The translations under genes and the position numbers were made by a program. Positions 1 to 8,190 of a DNA stretch of 38,979 nt are shown here, piece after piece. Under the pieces are notes generated by a model. It was not told the origin of the DNA. It made no database searches and saw nothing but the letters and a program-made list of their open reading frames with translations. The stretch spans positions 1-38,979 of the forward strand of contig NZ_RFAR01000064.1 of assembly GCF_003693445.1 (NCBI RefSeq), in the 5' to 3' direction. This DNA comes from Aquitalea palustris (lineage in GTDB: Bacteria > Pseudomonadota > Gammaproteobacteria > Burkholderiales > Chromobacteriaceae). How positions within the stretch are numbered: the first letter of the stretch is position 1; the number at the start of each line of letters is the position of its first letter.

Positions 1-759
1 GCCGTGTCGGACAGCGCTGCGGCTTTGCCGGTGCTGGATGAGGAAGAAGGCTGGCCCACCTTGGGCGAGGTGGGCAAGGAGAGCGAAACCGAGGTGGATG
101 GCGAGCCGGAGGTACCTGCAGTCAAACCTGCTGCAGCTACTGTGCAGGGCTTGTTTGCCGAGTCGCCCTTTGCCAGCGAGCGGCAGTCGTCCCTATCGCC
201 GGACGCGCGGGCTATTCCCGCCTTGCTAGACGAAGTGCAGGCCGAGCCGCAGGCAGTGGCAGCCCAGCCTGCGCCGGTGGCCGAGCCAGTATTGCAGTCT
301 GCGGCTGAGCACGTCATCGAACCGCCTTTGCTGGAAGAGCTGGCGGGCGCCAGTTTCGCCGCAGCCATGCCGCAAACTCTCGCTCAGCCTGCGGCGGAGG
401 CCGGCAAGGCGGTGGAAGTGCTCAATGTCGCTGCGGTGACCACCGCCACAGCCGCTTCTGCGCTGATGAATCCGGTAGGCAAGCCCGATGCAACCGTGGC
501 GGTGGTGGATGAGCGGGCGCTGGTGGAAGCGATGTACGAGAAGCTGCTGCCCCGAATGAAGGTGGAGCTGTCCTTGTGGCTGCAGGATGCTCTGGAACTA
601 CAAGCCAAGAACATGCTGTCCGGTGTGATGCAGCAATTGAAGGAAGACTACGACATGTTGTTTGGTGAAACACTGAAAGAAAGCCTGCGCCAGGCCATTC
701 TGGCGCTGGGGCGCGAACAGCAGGGGCAGCATGATGCCCCGCGCAGGGAGCAAGACTGA
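1..759 (+). CDS. Low-complexity protein of unknown function, possibly N-terminally truncated
   Basis: The reading frame is open to the left edge, so the true start may lie outside the window. A GTG at position 4 would give 251 residues beginning MSDSAAALPVLDE. About the first 170 residues are Ala/Pro/Glu/Val-rich and look disordered. The last 75 residues (from about 'ERALVEAMYEKLLPRMK') are predicted to form long amphipathic helices, with a motif-like 'LWLQDALELQAKNML'. The layout (short N-terminal 'PVL' motif, disordered middle, helical tail) recalls the DUF2486-type proteins of betaproteobacteria, but this is a weak memory-based match and no function is known. Its TGA overlaps the ATG of the cobalamin adenosyltransferase by one base, so the two are probably co-translated. 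The coding assignment is firm; identity and start are not. Confidence 0.7.
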   Translation, partial: AVSDSAAALPVLDEEEGWPTLGEVGKESETEVDGEPEVPAVKPAAATVQGLFAESPFASERQSSLSPDARAIPALLDEVQAEPQAVAAQPAPVAEPVLQSAAEHVIEPPLLEELAGASFAAAMPQTLAQPAAEAGKAVEVLNVAAVTTATAASALMNPVGKPDATVAVVDERALVEAMYEKLLPRMKVELSLWLQDALELQAKNMLSGVMQQLKEDYDMLFGETLKESLRQAILALGREQQGQHDAPRREQD

Positions 760-1310
760 TGGGGCATCGATTGTCACGCATTGTCACCCGTACCGGGGAC
801 GATGGCAGTACCGGACTGGGTGATGGCAGCCGCGTGGGCAAGGATAGCCCGCGCGTGCGCGCACTGGGTGATGTGGATGAGTTGAACTCGGTGATTGGCG
901 TGCTGCTGGCGGAAGAGCTGCCGGAAGAGGTCGCCCAGCGCCTGCTGGCCGTACAGCATGACCTGTTCGATCTGGGCTCCGAACTGGCGGTGCCGGGTTA
1001 TGCCGCGCTCAAGCCTGAGCATGTGGTGATGCTGGAGGAGTGGGTGGAGGCGATGAACGCCGACCTGCCCATGCTGAAGGAATTCATCCTGCCGGGTGGT
1101 TCGCGTCAGGCTGGTCTGGCCCATCAGGCCCGCTCGGTATGTCGTCGTGCCGAGCGTGCCGTGGTGACTGCCGCGCATGACAGCGAGGTGTCGGCGGCTG
1201 CTCGCCAGTATCTCAACCGCCTGTCCGATGCGCTGTTTGTGTTGGCGCGTCACCTGAACAAGGCGCTAGGTCGGCCTGATGTGCTGTGGCAGCCGCACCG
1301 GCGCGACTGA
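759..1310 (+). CDS. PduO-type ATP:cob(I)alamin adenosyltransferase
   Basis: A 183-residue protein that transfers the adenosyl group of ATP to cob(I)alamin, making coenzyme B12 in the cytoplasm. The N-terminal motif TRTGDDGSTGL (about residues 10-20) is the family's ATP-binding loop. 'RVRALGDVDELNS' (about 32-44) and the late helix around 'CRRAERAVV' are the other conserved blocks. The length is normal for the single-domain PduO/MMAB family. The start ATG overlaps the previous gene's stop (TGATG). No other cobalamin genes are nearby, so its job is probably salvage or cofactor supply rather than part of a local de novo pathway. The gene ends just before a strong hairpin terminator at 1327-1359. 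Confidence 0.93.
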   Translation: MGHRLSRIVTRTGDDGSTGLGDGSRVGKDSPRVRALGDVDELNSVIGVLLAEELPEEVAQRLLAVQHDLFDLGSELAVPGYAALKPEHVVMLEEWVEAMNADLPMLKEFILPGGSRQAGLAHQARSVCRRAERAVVTAAHDSEVSAAARQYLNRLSDALFVLARHLNKALGRPDVLWQPHRRD

Positions 1311-1326
1311 GCGCGCTTATGGGCAG

Positions 1327-1359
1327 AAAAAAAGCCGCGAGGAGTCTCGCGGCTTTTTT
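1327..1359. terminator. Bidirectional rho-independent terminator
   Basis: An 8-bp GC-rich stem (gccgcgag at 1334-1341, ctcgcggc at 1346-1353) with a 4-nt loop is flanked by A7 on the left and T6 on the right. It can therefore end transcription from both sides. It sits between the convergent adenosyltransferase and alpha/beta-hydrolase genes. Confidence 0.93.
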
Positions 1360-1373
1360 CATGCAGGTGGCGC

Positions 1374-2207
1374 TTAGGCCGGCACGTGGCAGCTGTGTTC
1401 TGCTGACGCTGGCTGATGCAGGGTGTCCAGCCATTGCAGCAGCCGTTCGGCGGTACGCTCCCAGCGGGTGTCCAGCATCATCATATGCCCCATGTGTGGC
1501 AGGATTTCCGCACTGACATCCAGCCGCTCGGCGGTAGCCACCACATCTTCCGGCGAGATCAGCATGTCTTCCGCTGCCCCCAGCACCAGTGCCGGCAGCG
1601 GCTGGATGGGGCGGATGGCCAGCGGATTGACCAGGGTCATGTCCATGACCGCGCGCTGGCTTTCCTGCTGGCAGCACTGCATCAGCAAGGCGGTGGTGGC
1701 CTCTGGCGCATCGTGCGACAGCAGCAGATCGCGCAGCTCGCTTTGTGCCGGGTTGTAGCTGCCTTGCTGATACAGGTTCAGGTTTAGCAGCAGTCCCGGT
1801 GCCTGGGTCAGCAGGCGCAGGCTGGACGACGCCAGGCCCGTGGGCGGAACCGAGGCAAGAAAGGCGGCCGCCGGCAGGGTGTGGCTGGTCAGGTATTGCT
1901 GCAGCACGAAACCACCCATGGAGTGGCCGATCATGATGGGCGTGCGTTTGATGCGCTTGACTGCGGCGCTCAGATTGCGCACGTAGTCATCAATGCTGAT
2001 GGCGGACAGATACTGGTGGCCATCGCTGTCGCCATGGCCTTCCAGGCTGATGGCCCAGCAGTCGAAACCCTGTCGGGCAAACCAGGGCAGGAAAGTGCGC
2101 TGCCAGCACCAGGCGGCGCAAAACGCGCCGTGGACAAACAAAAGGGGCGGAGCGTCGCGCTCCGTCCCTTGAGCTGCCTCATGGATCAATTCGAGGCGTG
2201 GATGCAT
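1374..2207 (-). CDS. Alpha/beta-fold hydrolase
   Basis: A 277-residue cytoplasmic alpha/beta hydrolase. The oxyanion-hole strand 'PLLFVHGAF' is at about 21-29, and the nucleophile elbow GHSMGG places Ser96. A likely acid is Asp214 in 'GAAEDMLI', and the catalytic histidine is probably His241 in 'HMGHMMML'. The fold and triad are clear, but the substrate is not: the family includes esterases, lipases and C-C hydrolases. The gene starts 4 nt after the stop of the PhoH gene, so it is the last gene of that operon and stops before the shared terminator at 1327-1359. No signal peptide is visible. Confidence 0.88.
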   Translation of the reverse strand: MHPRLELIHEAAQGTERDAPPLLFVHGAFCAAWCWQRTFLPWFARQGFDCWAISLEGHGDSDGHQYLSAISIDDYVRNLSAAVKRIKRTPIMIGHSMGGFVLQQYLTSHTLPAAAFLASVPPTGLASSSLRLLTQAPGLLLNLNLYQQGSYNPAQSELRDLLLSHDAPEATTALLMQCCQQESQRAVMDMTLVNPLAIRPIQPLPALVLGAAEDMLISPEDVVATAERLDVSAEILPHMGHMMMLDTRWERTAERLLQWLDTLHQPASAEHSCHVPA

Positions 2208-2211
2208 TTAG

Positions 2212-3615
2212 TCAAAGTACCTCACCAGCATGATCTGCCAGACGTGAACGTTCCCCGCGTTGCAGGGTGATATGGCCGGAATGTTCCCAGCCCTTGAAGC
2301 GGTCGACCACATAGGTCAGACCGGAACTGCCCTCTGTCAGGTAGGGGGTGTCGATTTGCGAAATATTGCCCAGACAGACTACCTTGGTTCCCGGACCTGC
2401 ACGAGTGATCAGTGTTTTCATCTGCTTGGGCGTCAGGTTCTGCGCCTCGTCGATGATCAGGTATTTGTTGAGGAAGGTGCGGCCGCGCATGAAGTTGAGC
2501 GATTTGACCTTGATGCGCGAACGCACCAGGTCGCGGGTGGCGGCACGGCCCCAGTCGCCACCATCGTCATCGCTCTTGTTGAGCACATCCAGGTTGTCTT
2601 CCAGCGCGCCCATCCAGGGTGCCATCTTTTCCTCTTCCGTCCCCGGCAGGAAACCGATGTCTTCACCTACCGGTACGGTCACCCGGGTCATGATGATTTC
2701 CGAATACAGTTTCTGCTCCAGTGTCATCGCCAGGCCGGCGGCCAGGGTGAGCAGGGTTTTGCCGGTACCGGCCTGACCGAGCAGGGTGATGAAGTCCACT
2801 TCCGGGTCCATCAGCAGATTGAGGGCGAAATTCTGTTCGCGGTTGCGTGCGGTAATGCCCCAGACATTGTTCTTGTGGTGGCTGTAGTCTTTCAGCGTCT
2901 GCAGCACGGCGACCTTGCCTTCTACCTTGCTGACGCGGGCTTGCAGTGGCTGCGGGCCATCCTGCCACAGCATCTGGTTGATGTGCAGATTGGGCACATC
3001 CGGGCCTTTGAGCTGGTAATAGCTGCGGCCTTGTTCCTGCCAGGACTTCATGTCCTTGCCATTGCGTTCCCAGAAAGTCTGGTCGACTTCGCGGGTGCCG
3101 GTATAGAGCAGGTCGGAATCCTGCAGCACCTTGTCGTTGAAGTAATCTTCGGCATCCAGCCCCAGTGCGCGGGCCTTGATGCGCATATTGATGTCCTTGG
3201 ACACCAGGATGACCGAGCGCTCCGGGTGCAGCTCCTTCAGCGCCATCACGATGCCAAGAATCTGGTTGTCGGCCTTGCCGACTGGCAGCGAGGCTGGCAG
3301 CACGCTGTGAATGGCCTGGGTCTGCAGGATGAGCTTGCCGGTGGCCGCTTCGCGGCTGGCGTTTTTCAGGGTGATGCCGGCTTCGATCTTGGTTTCGCAG
3401 CCGCTGACGATATCGTCGAGAAAGCGGCTGGTCTGACGGGCATTGCGGGCTACTTCGGACATGCCGCTCTTGTGGGCGTCCAGTTCTTCCAGGGTGATGA
3501 TGGGAATGAAAACATCGTGCTCTTCAAAGCGGTACAAGCTGGTAGGGTCGTGCAGCAATACATTGGTGTCCAGAACGAACAGCTTGGCGGTTTTGCTTTT
3601 CTTACGGCTTACCAT
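2212..3615 (-). CDS. PIN domain-PhoH family ATPase
   Basis: A 467-residue protein of the PIN-PhoH (PhoH2/YlaK) type. The N-terminal PIN nuclease domain shows 'FVLDTNVLLHDP' (Asp16), Glu43/Glu44 in 'ITLEELDAHK', Asp116 and Asp141, matching the acidic metal-binding set. After a linker, the PhoH ATPase domain has Walker A GQAGTGKT (280-287) and Walker B 'YLIIDEAQ' (about 385-392). Relatives combine RNA helicase and RNase activity; the cellular role here is inferred, not shown. The start ATG is preceded by 'aagggg' at good spacing. It follows bcp by 51 nt and precedes the hydrolase by 4 nt. The intergenic gap to bcp contains a 7-bp GC-rich hairpin. Confidence 0.92.
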   Translation of the reverse strand: MVSRKKSKTAKLFVLDTNVLLHDPTSLYRFEEHDVFIPIITLEELDAHKSGMSEVARNARQTSRFLDDIVSGCETKIEAGITLKNASREAATGKLILQTQAIHSVLPASLPVGKADNQILGIVMALKELHPERSVILVSKDINMRIKARALGLDAEDYFNDKVLQDSDLLYTGTREVDQTFWERNGKDMKSWQEQGRSYYQLKGPDVPNLHINQMLWQDGPQPLQARVSKVEGKVAVLQTLKDYSHHKNNVWGITARNREQNFALNLLMDPEVDFITLLGQAGTGKTLLTLAAGLAMTLEQKLYSEIIMTRVTVPVGEDIGFLPGTEEEKMAPWMGALEDNLDVLNKSDDDGGDWGRAATRDLVRSRIKVKSLNFMRGRTFLNKYLIIDEAQNLTPKQMKTLITRAGPGTKVVCLGNISQIDTPYLTEGSSGLTYVVDRFKGWEHSGHITLQRGERSRLADHAGEVL

Positions 3616-3639
3616 GATGGACCCCTTGGCGATGCAGGG

Positions 3640-3657
3640 CCCGGTCGGCAGACCGGG
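3640..3657. other. GC-rich hairpin between bcp and phoH
   Basis: An inverted repeat of cccggtc (3640-3646) and gaccggg (3651-3657) with a 4-nt loop lies in the 51-nt gap between bcp and phoH. There is no T-run on either side, so it is not a typical terminator. It could stabilise or partly attenuate the transcript. Confidence 0.5.
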
Positions 3658-3666
3658 GCACTGCGT

Positions 3667-4119
3667 TTAGAGAGTGTTTACAAAGGCAAGAACTTCAGCG
3701 GCGTGGCCGGGTACTTTGACCTTGCGCCATTCACGAACAATCATGCCGGCAGCATCGATCACGAAAGTGCTGCGCTCGATGCCCCTTACCTGTTTGCCGT
3801 ACATGCTTTTCATTTTGATGACATCAAGCAGGGTGCACACCTTTTCCTCTGCATCGGACAGCAATTCAAACGGCAGTTCCAGCTTGGTTTTGAAGTTTTC
3901 GTGAGATTTCAGACTATCGCGGGAGATGCCGACAATAGTGGCACCGGCAGCGGCAAACTGGCTGTGCAGCTCACGAAAATCCATGGTTTCATTGGTGCAG
4001 CCGGGGGTGTTGTCCTTGGGGTAGAAGTAAATCACCAGTGGCTTGGGGGCTGCAGACAGGGAAAACGTGGTGCCGGCGGTGCCGGGCAGGGTGAAGTCGG
4101 GGCAGGCGATACCTGACAT
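3667..4119 (-). CDS. bcp: Thioredoxin-dependent peroxiredoxin (Bcp/PrxQ)
   Basis: A 150-residue peroxiredoxin that reduces hydrogen peroxide and organic peroxides in the cytoplasm. The active-site block 'FYPKDNTPGCTNE' places the peroxidatic cysteine at Cys41. The residue five places later, where E. coli Bcp has its resolving cysteine, is Met46 here. The protein may therefore be 1-Cys or use another cysteine (Cys95 in 'EKVCTLLDV' or Cys6). The start ATG is preceded by 'caggag' with about 6 nt spacing. It lies in a minus-strand run downstream of trxB and smr; thioredoxin reductase nearby fits the usual electron supply for this enzyme. Confidence 0.93.
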   Translation of the reverse strand: MSGIACPDFTLPGTAGTTFSLSAAPKPLVIYFYPKDNTPGCTNETMDFRELHSQFAAAGATIVGISRDSLKSHENFKTKLELPFELLSDAEEKVCTLLDVIKMKSMYGKQVRGIERSTFVIDAAGMIVREWRKVKVPGHAAEVLAFVNTL

Positions 4120-4195
4120 GCAAGACTCCTGAAGGTGGTGGTTGATGGGAATGCAACCGCCTTGCTTTGAGCTTAGCGGAAATTTCTTACTGTTG

Positions 4196-4828
4196 TCATC
4201 CGGATTCTGAGCCGTATTCCTCGTGCTGGCCGCGGCGTATCAGCACCAGCAGCGCGCCGTCTCCCCCCATCTCTTCACCAGCCTGACAAAACGCCAGCAC
4301 CTCCGGGTGATGACTGAGCCAGGAGCGCACCAGTTTTTTCAATATTGGCTGGCCGTTGGAACCAAAACCCTTGCCGTGGATGATGCGCAGGCAAGGGCCG
4401 CGGCGACGGGCGCGATGCAAGAATAGCGCCAGCGCATCCTGTGCCTGGTAGCGGTCCATGCCGTGCAGGTCCAGCTGACAGGCTACTGGCCAGTGGCCAT
4501 TGCGCAGGCGCTTCAGCGTCTGGCTGGGCATGCCGCTGCGACAGAACTGTCCTAGCTGCTCAGCCGGTTCGAACAGGCCAACCATATGGCGCAGCACTTC
4601 CATTTCGGAGAGTGTGGAGAGCCGGTGTTGGGCGTGCCGGTGTTTCGGGTGCGGGCTGGGTTTCTTGGGCTGATGAATATGGCGCGGCGGGCTTTTCAGC
4701 GGAGTGACATCGCTGAACAGCTGTTTGAAGTCGGGTTCGGGCGGCGGAGGCGATGCGGGCGCGGCAGACGTGTCACCTTGACGCGTCTGCCGGCGGATTT
4801 CCTTCAATGTGTCCTTGAAGGCCTTCAA
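4196..4828 (-). CDS. Smr-domain protein
   Basis: A 210-residue protein with a basic, proline-rich N-terminal half and a C-terminal Smr (small MutS-related) domain. The LDLHG motif is at 119-123, HGKG at 151-154 and GGDGALLV at 188-195. Smr domains bind or nick nucleic acid; stand-alone proteobacterial members (SmrA/SmrB type) act as DNA or mRNA nucleases, and which applies here cannot be told. The only upstream start before an in-frame stop is a TTG (4826-4828) lying 4 nt after the trxB stop; another TTG lies seven codons further in. No strong ribosome-binding site is visible, so translation may be coupled to trxB. Confidence 0.85.
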   Translation of the reverse strand: MKAFKDTLKEIRRQTRQGDTSAAPASPPPPEPDFKQLFSDVTPLKSPPRHIHQPKKPSPHPKHRHAQHRLSTLSEMEVLRHMVGLFEPAEQLGQFCRSGMPSQTLKRLRNGHWPVACQLDLHGMDRYQAQDALALFLHRARRRGPCLRIIHGKGFGSNGQPILKKLVRSWLSHHPEVLAFCQAGEEMGGDGALLVLIRRGQHEEYGSESG

Positions 4829-4832
4829 GATA

Positions 4833-5801
<969 letters not shown>

Positions 5802-5889
5802 TTAGGTCGTTGGGTTGTCATTTTAGCAGCTTTGCCATGACAGAATGGCGTGGGCCGTCTAAACTGATCTGGTAGCATTTGTTGACTTG

Positions 5890-5897
5890 GGAGGTGA
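5890..5897 (+). promoter_or_regulatory. Ribosome-binding site deciding the yjfB-like start
   Basis: The sequence ggaggtga lies 4 nt before the ATG at 5902. It excludes the upstream TTG as the start. Confidence 0.75.
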
Positions 5898-5901
5898 GGG
5901 C

Positions 5902-6096
5902 ATGGACGGAATAAGTCAAGTAAGCGGACAGAATGTTTCATCGGCGACCGAGATTTTTGCGCTGAAAAAATCCCTGCAGGCTAGCGGTGAGTCAGTATTG
6001 TCCCTGGTGCAGGGGGCGAGTGATGCCGGTACCCAGATCAGCCAGGCGGCCTCCAATCCCGCCCATCTGGGACAGAGCGTCGACGTCAGGGCCTGA
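5902..6096 (+). CDS. YjfB-like small protein (putative motility protein)
   Basis: A 64-residue protein with a Ser/Gln-rich amphipathic helix and the C-terminal signature SNPAHLGQSVDVRA, which fits the YjfB/putative motility protein family (function not established). The start is set by a strong Shine-Dalgarno sequence, ggaggtga (5890-5897), followed by ATG at 5902; an upstream in-frame TTG at 5887 overlaps this site and is unlikely. The gene is monocistronic, ending just before a terminator with a GCAA tetraloop at 6113-6134. A second protein in this window (27799-27996, minus) ends with nearly the same tail. No flagellar genes are nearby. Confidence 0.8.
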   Translation: MDGISQVSGQNVSSATEIFALKKSLQASGESVLSLVQGASDAGTQISQAASNPAHLGQSVDVRA

Positions 6097-6112
6097 GTCG
6101 GCAGCAGTAAGC

Positions 6113-6134
6113 AGCGGCGCAAGCCGCTTTTTTT
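6113..6134 (+). terminator. Rho-independent terminator with GCAA tetraloop
   Basis: A 6-bp stem (agcggc at 6113-6118, gccgct at 6123-6128) closed by a GCAA loop is followed by a run of seven T. It ends the yjfB-like transcript. Confidence 0.9.
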
Positions 6135-6173
6135 ACGCCTGTAAGAAGTGTGCAGCCAGTACGACCAATCAGC

Positions 6174-6180
6174 AGGAGGT
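6174..6180 (+). promoter_or_regulatory. Consensus ribosome-binding site of the Sel1-repeat gene
   Basis: A perfect aggaggt lies 5 nt before the ATG at 6186. It rules out the in-frame upstream start at 6150. Confidence 0.85.
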
Positions 6181-6185
6181 GCCAT

Positions 6186-6866
6186 ATGCATCGCAAAAAT
6201 GGAGTTGTCCTGTTGCTTCTGCTTGGCTTGGTCATGCCGGCTGCTGCTGCGGAAAAGCCGCCGCTAGCGGGTTGGGCCAGCTATCAGGCCGGCGATTATG
6301 CTGCGGCCTTTCTCATGTTCAAAGCCGGAGCCGAACGTGGCGATCGCGTGGCGCAATATGATCTTGCCATGCTGTACTGGCGGGGCGAGGGTGTGCCACG
6401 TGACCGGACGCTAGCCCTGAAATGGCTGCAGCAGGCTGCGGCCGCTCAGTTGTCATCCGCACAGTATGTCCTGGCACAGGTTTATGAGAGCGGCGATGGC
6501 CTGCCGCGAGACATGGCGCAGGCGACTCGTCTGTTTGAGGCCGCTGCCAGGCAGGGGCACCGCGATGCGCAGGTGAGTGTGGCGACCCAGTATTACCTGG
6601 GCCGTGGCGCCCGGCAGGATTATGCCAGCGCGGCACACTGGTATCAGGCGGCGGCCGAGCAGGGTGATGTTGGGGCGCAATATCTGTTGGCCAGCCAGTA
6701 TGAGCATGGGCTGGGTGTGCAGGAGAACTGGCGTGAGGCAATGCGCTGGTATAAGCGCGCCGGCGCGCAGGGGGATCGCGCAGCCCAGCTGAAAGCCAAG
6801 GCATTGGCAGATGGCCATGTCGGGCAAGAACTAGAGATGCAAAAACAAAATAGCAGTGCGAGATAA
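6186..6866 (+). CDS. Secreted Sel1-repeat (TPR-like) protein
   Basis: A 226-residue protein with a clear signal peptide (MHRKNG, then a run of Leu/Val, ending 'PAAAAEK'), so it is probably periplasmic. It then carries about four Sel1-type helical repeats of 36 residues with the typical 'A..LA.LY..G.GV..D...A..W...AA.QG' pattern, for example around 'GRGARQDYASAAHWYQAAAEQG'. Sel1 repeats mediate protein-protein contacts; no specific partner can be deduced. The start is fixed by the aggaggt at 6174-6180. The TAA stop sits inside the loop of the terminator at 6851-6884. It stands alone, between the yjfB-like gene and the convergent disordered protein. Confidence 0.88.
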   Translation: MHRKNGVVLLLLLGLVMPAAAAEKPPLAGWASYQAGDYAAAFLMFKAGAERGDRVAQYDLAMLYWRGEGVPRDRTLALKWLQQAAAAQLSSAQYVLAQVYESGDGLPRDMAQATRLFEAAARQGHRDAQVSVATQYYLGRGARQDYASAAHWYQAAAEQGDVGAQYLLASQYEHGLGVQENWREAMRWYKRAGAQGDRAAQLKAKALADGHVGQELEMQKQNSSAR

Positions 6867-6884
6867 CCCGCACTGCTATTTTTT
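6851..6884. terminator. Bidirectional terminator with the Sel1-gene stop codon in its loop
   Basis: A perfect 10-bp stem (tagcagtgcg at 6851-6860, cgcactgcta at 6869-6878) with an 8-nt loop is followed by T-rich sequence on the right and preceded by A-rich sequence on the left. It serves the plus-strand Sel1 gene and the convergent minus-strand gene. The TAA (6864-6866) lies in the loop. Confidence 0.93.
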
Positions 6885-6894
6885 CATGCTGAAC

Positions 6895-7494
6895 TCAGGC
6901 GCTTTCGCTGATGCGGCGGCTGCTGGCTTGGGTGGATGATTCCAGCAGGGACTGGTTGTTCTGGTACTGCGCTACGGCGATCTGGCCGCTGCTCTTCTGA
7001 TTTTCCAGTGTGGTCTGTGCCTGGTTCTGTGGCGGGGTGGCCGAGGGGCTGGCAGTGCTCTGTGTGCTGGCTGGTCTGTCCGTGCTGCTGGCATTGCTAT
7101 TGGTGGTTGTGGCAGCTGTGCGCGTGCTGCGATTCAGGGCGGCGCTGGTGCTGTCATTATTGCTGCGGGTGTCGCTACTGGCCTGGCTGGCATTCACCGT
7201 GGCGGTGCTGCTGGTACTGGCGCTTTGACTGGCGGCCAGTTGCCGGCCCAGTTCCTGTTCGACTTGCAGGCGGTTCTGGCTTTGTTGTGAGCGGCTAGTG
7301 CTGCTCGGAGTCGGCTGGCTGGCTGCTTGTGCCTGCAGCTGCTCGGTAGTGCTTTGGGTGCGGGTGGACTGCGCGGTGCTGGCGGTTTCCGTGCTGCTCT
7401 GGCTGGTGCTGGCGGCGCGGGAGTTGCGGCCCTGCTGTAGCAAGCTGGCTGTGGTGCTGGCGCTACTGCTTTGCAAACGATGGATGCTGTCCAT
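6895..7494 (-). CDS. Ser/Thr/Gln/Ala-rich disordered protein, function unknown
   Basis: A 199-residue protein made mostly of Ser, Thr, Gln, Ala and Asn, with almost no hydrophobic core. The only less repetitive parts are the N-terminal 'MDSIHRLQSSS', a helical stretch around 'NRLQVEQELGRQLAAS' and the C-terminal 'IAVAQYQNNQSLLESS'. I do not recognise a family. The coding claim is supported by the ATG with 'aggag' 8 nt upstream, by the absence of stops over 600 nt and by the bidirectional terminator directly after its stop. No signal peptide or membrane segment is visible. Its composition resembles the poly-Ser protein at 21445-22164, but I see no alignable sequence. Confidence 0.65.
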   Translation of the reverse strand: MDSIHRLQSSSASTTASLLQQGRNSRAASTSQSSTETASTAQSTRTQSTTEQLQAQAASQPTPSSTSRSQQSQNRLQVEQELGRQLAASQSASTSSTATVNASQASSDTRSNNDSTSAALNRSTRTAATTTNSNASSTDRPASTQSTASPSATPPQNQAQTTLENQKSSGQIAVAQYQNNQSLLESSTQASSRRISESA

Positions 7495-7591
7495 GATCGC
7501 AACTCCTGAGGGCTGATGCTAACCCTGTGATTTTAGAACACTTTGCCCCTGGTTTGCTGAAAAAATATACGCGAAACCGTCAGGTGTGGGT

Positions 7592-8182
7592 TTACTTCAA
7601 CAAAACCAGTGCCAGCATGCGCTCGGCCAATTCATCGACGCTCAGCTCACCTTCGGATTTGTACCATTGCACCGACCAGTGCAGGCTGCCCAGCAGGGTG
7701 CGGCGCAGCAAGCGGGTGTCCTGCTTGACCAGCCCGGCGGCGGCAGCTTCATCCAGTACTTCCTGCCACAGTGCTTCGTAGCGATCACGTAGCACGATCA
7801 GCCCCGGTTTGGCGGCGGCGGAAACGCTGCGCCATTCGTACAGCATGACTTCCAGTGCGGCCTGGTTGTCGCCCAGCAGCGAGCTGAGGTGGACGTGAAA
7901 CAGCGCAGACAACTTGTCACGCGGATTGCGCGCCCGGGCAATCGCCGCGCCCAGTTGTTCGGTGGTGGCGCTGATGCCCAGGGCCATCACGGCGACCAGG
8001 ATTTCTTCCTTGGTGCGGAAGTGATAGAACAGGCTGCCGGATTGCAGGCCAACGGCGTTACCCAGGTCACGCACCGTGGTGCGCTCGTAGCCCTGGTCGC
8101 GAAACAATTTGGCGGCAGCGCGCACCAGTTCCATGCGGCGGCTGTTTTCTTCGGGCTGATTGTTTTTGTCTTGTACGCTCAT
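7592..8182 (-). CDS. TetR/AcrR family transcriptional regulator
   Basis: A 196-residue DNA-binding repressor-type protein. The N-terminal helix-turn-helix spans about residues 15-60, with 'RTTVRDLGNAVGLQSGSLFYHF' as the recognition region, typical of TetR. The rest is the all-helical ligand-binding and dimer domain; 'LYEWRSVS' and the C-terminal 'GSLHWSVQWYKSEG' resemble members that control fatty-acid or acyl-CoA genes, but the ligand is not known. I chose the ATG at 8180-8182 rather than a longer frame running back into waaF, because the conserved part begins just after it. It follows waaF by 8 nt and is probably co-transcribed. Confidence 0.9.
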   Translation of the reverse strand: MSVQDKNNQPEENSRRMELVRAAAKLFRDQGYERTTVRDLGNAVGLQSGSLFYHFRTKEEILVAVMALGISATTEQLGAAIARARNPRDKLSALFHVHLSSLLGDNQAALEVMLYEWRSVSAAAKPGLIVLRDRYEALWQEVLDEAAAAGLVKQDTRLLRRTLLGSLHWSVQWYKSEGELSVDELAERMLALVLLK

Positions 8183-8190
8183 GGTCCAGC

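Noticed and set aside
2260-4116. Long plus-strand open frame (over 600 codons) opposite phoH and bcp
   Set aside because: It is fully antisense to two well-recognised genes, has no family likeness and reflects third-position GC bias.
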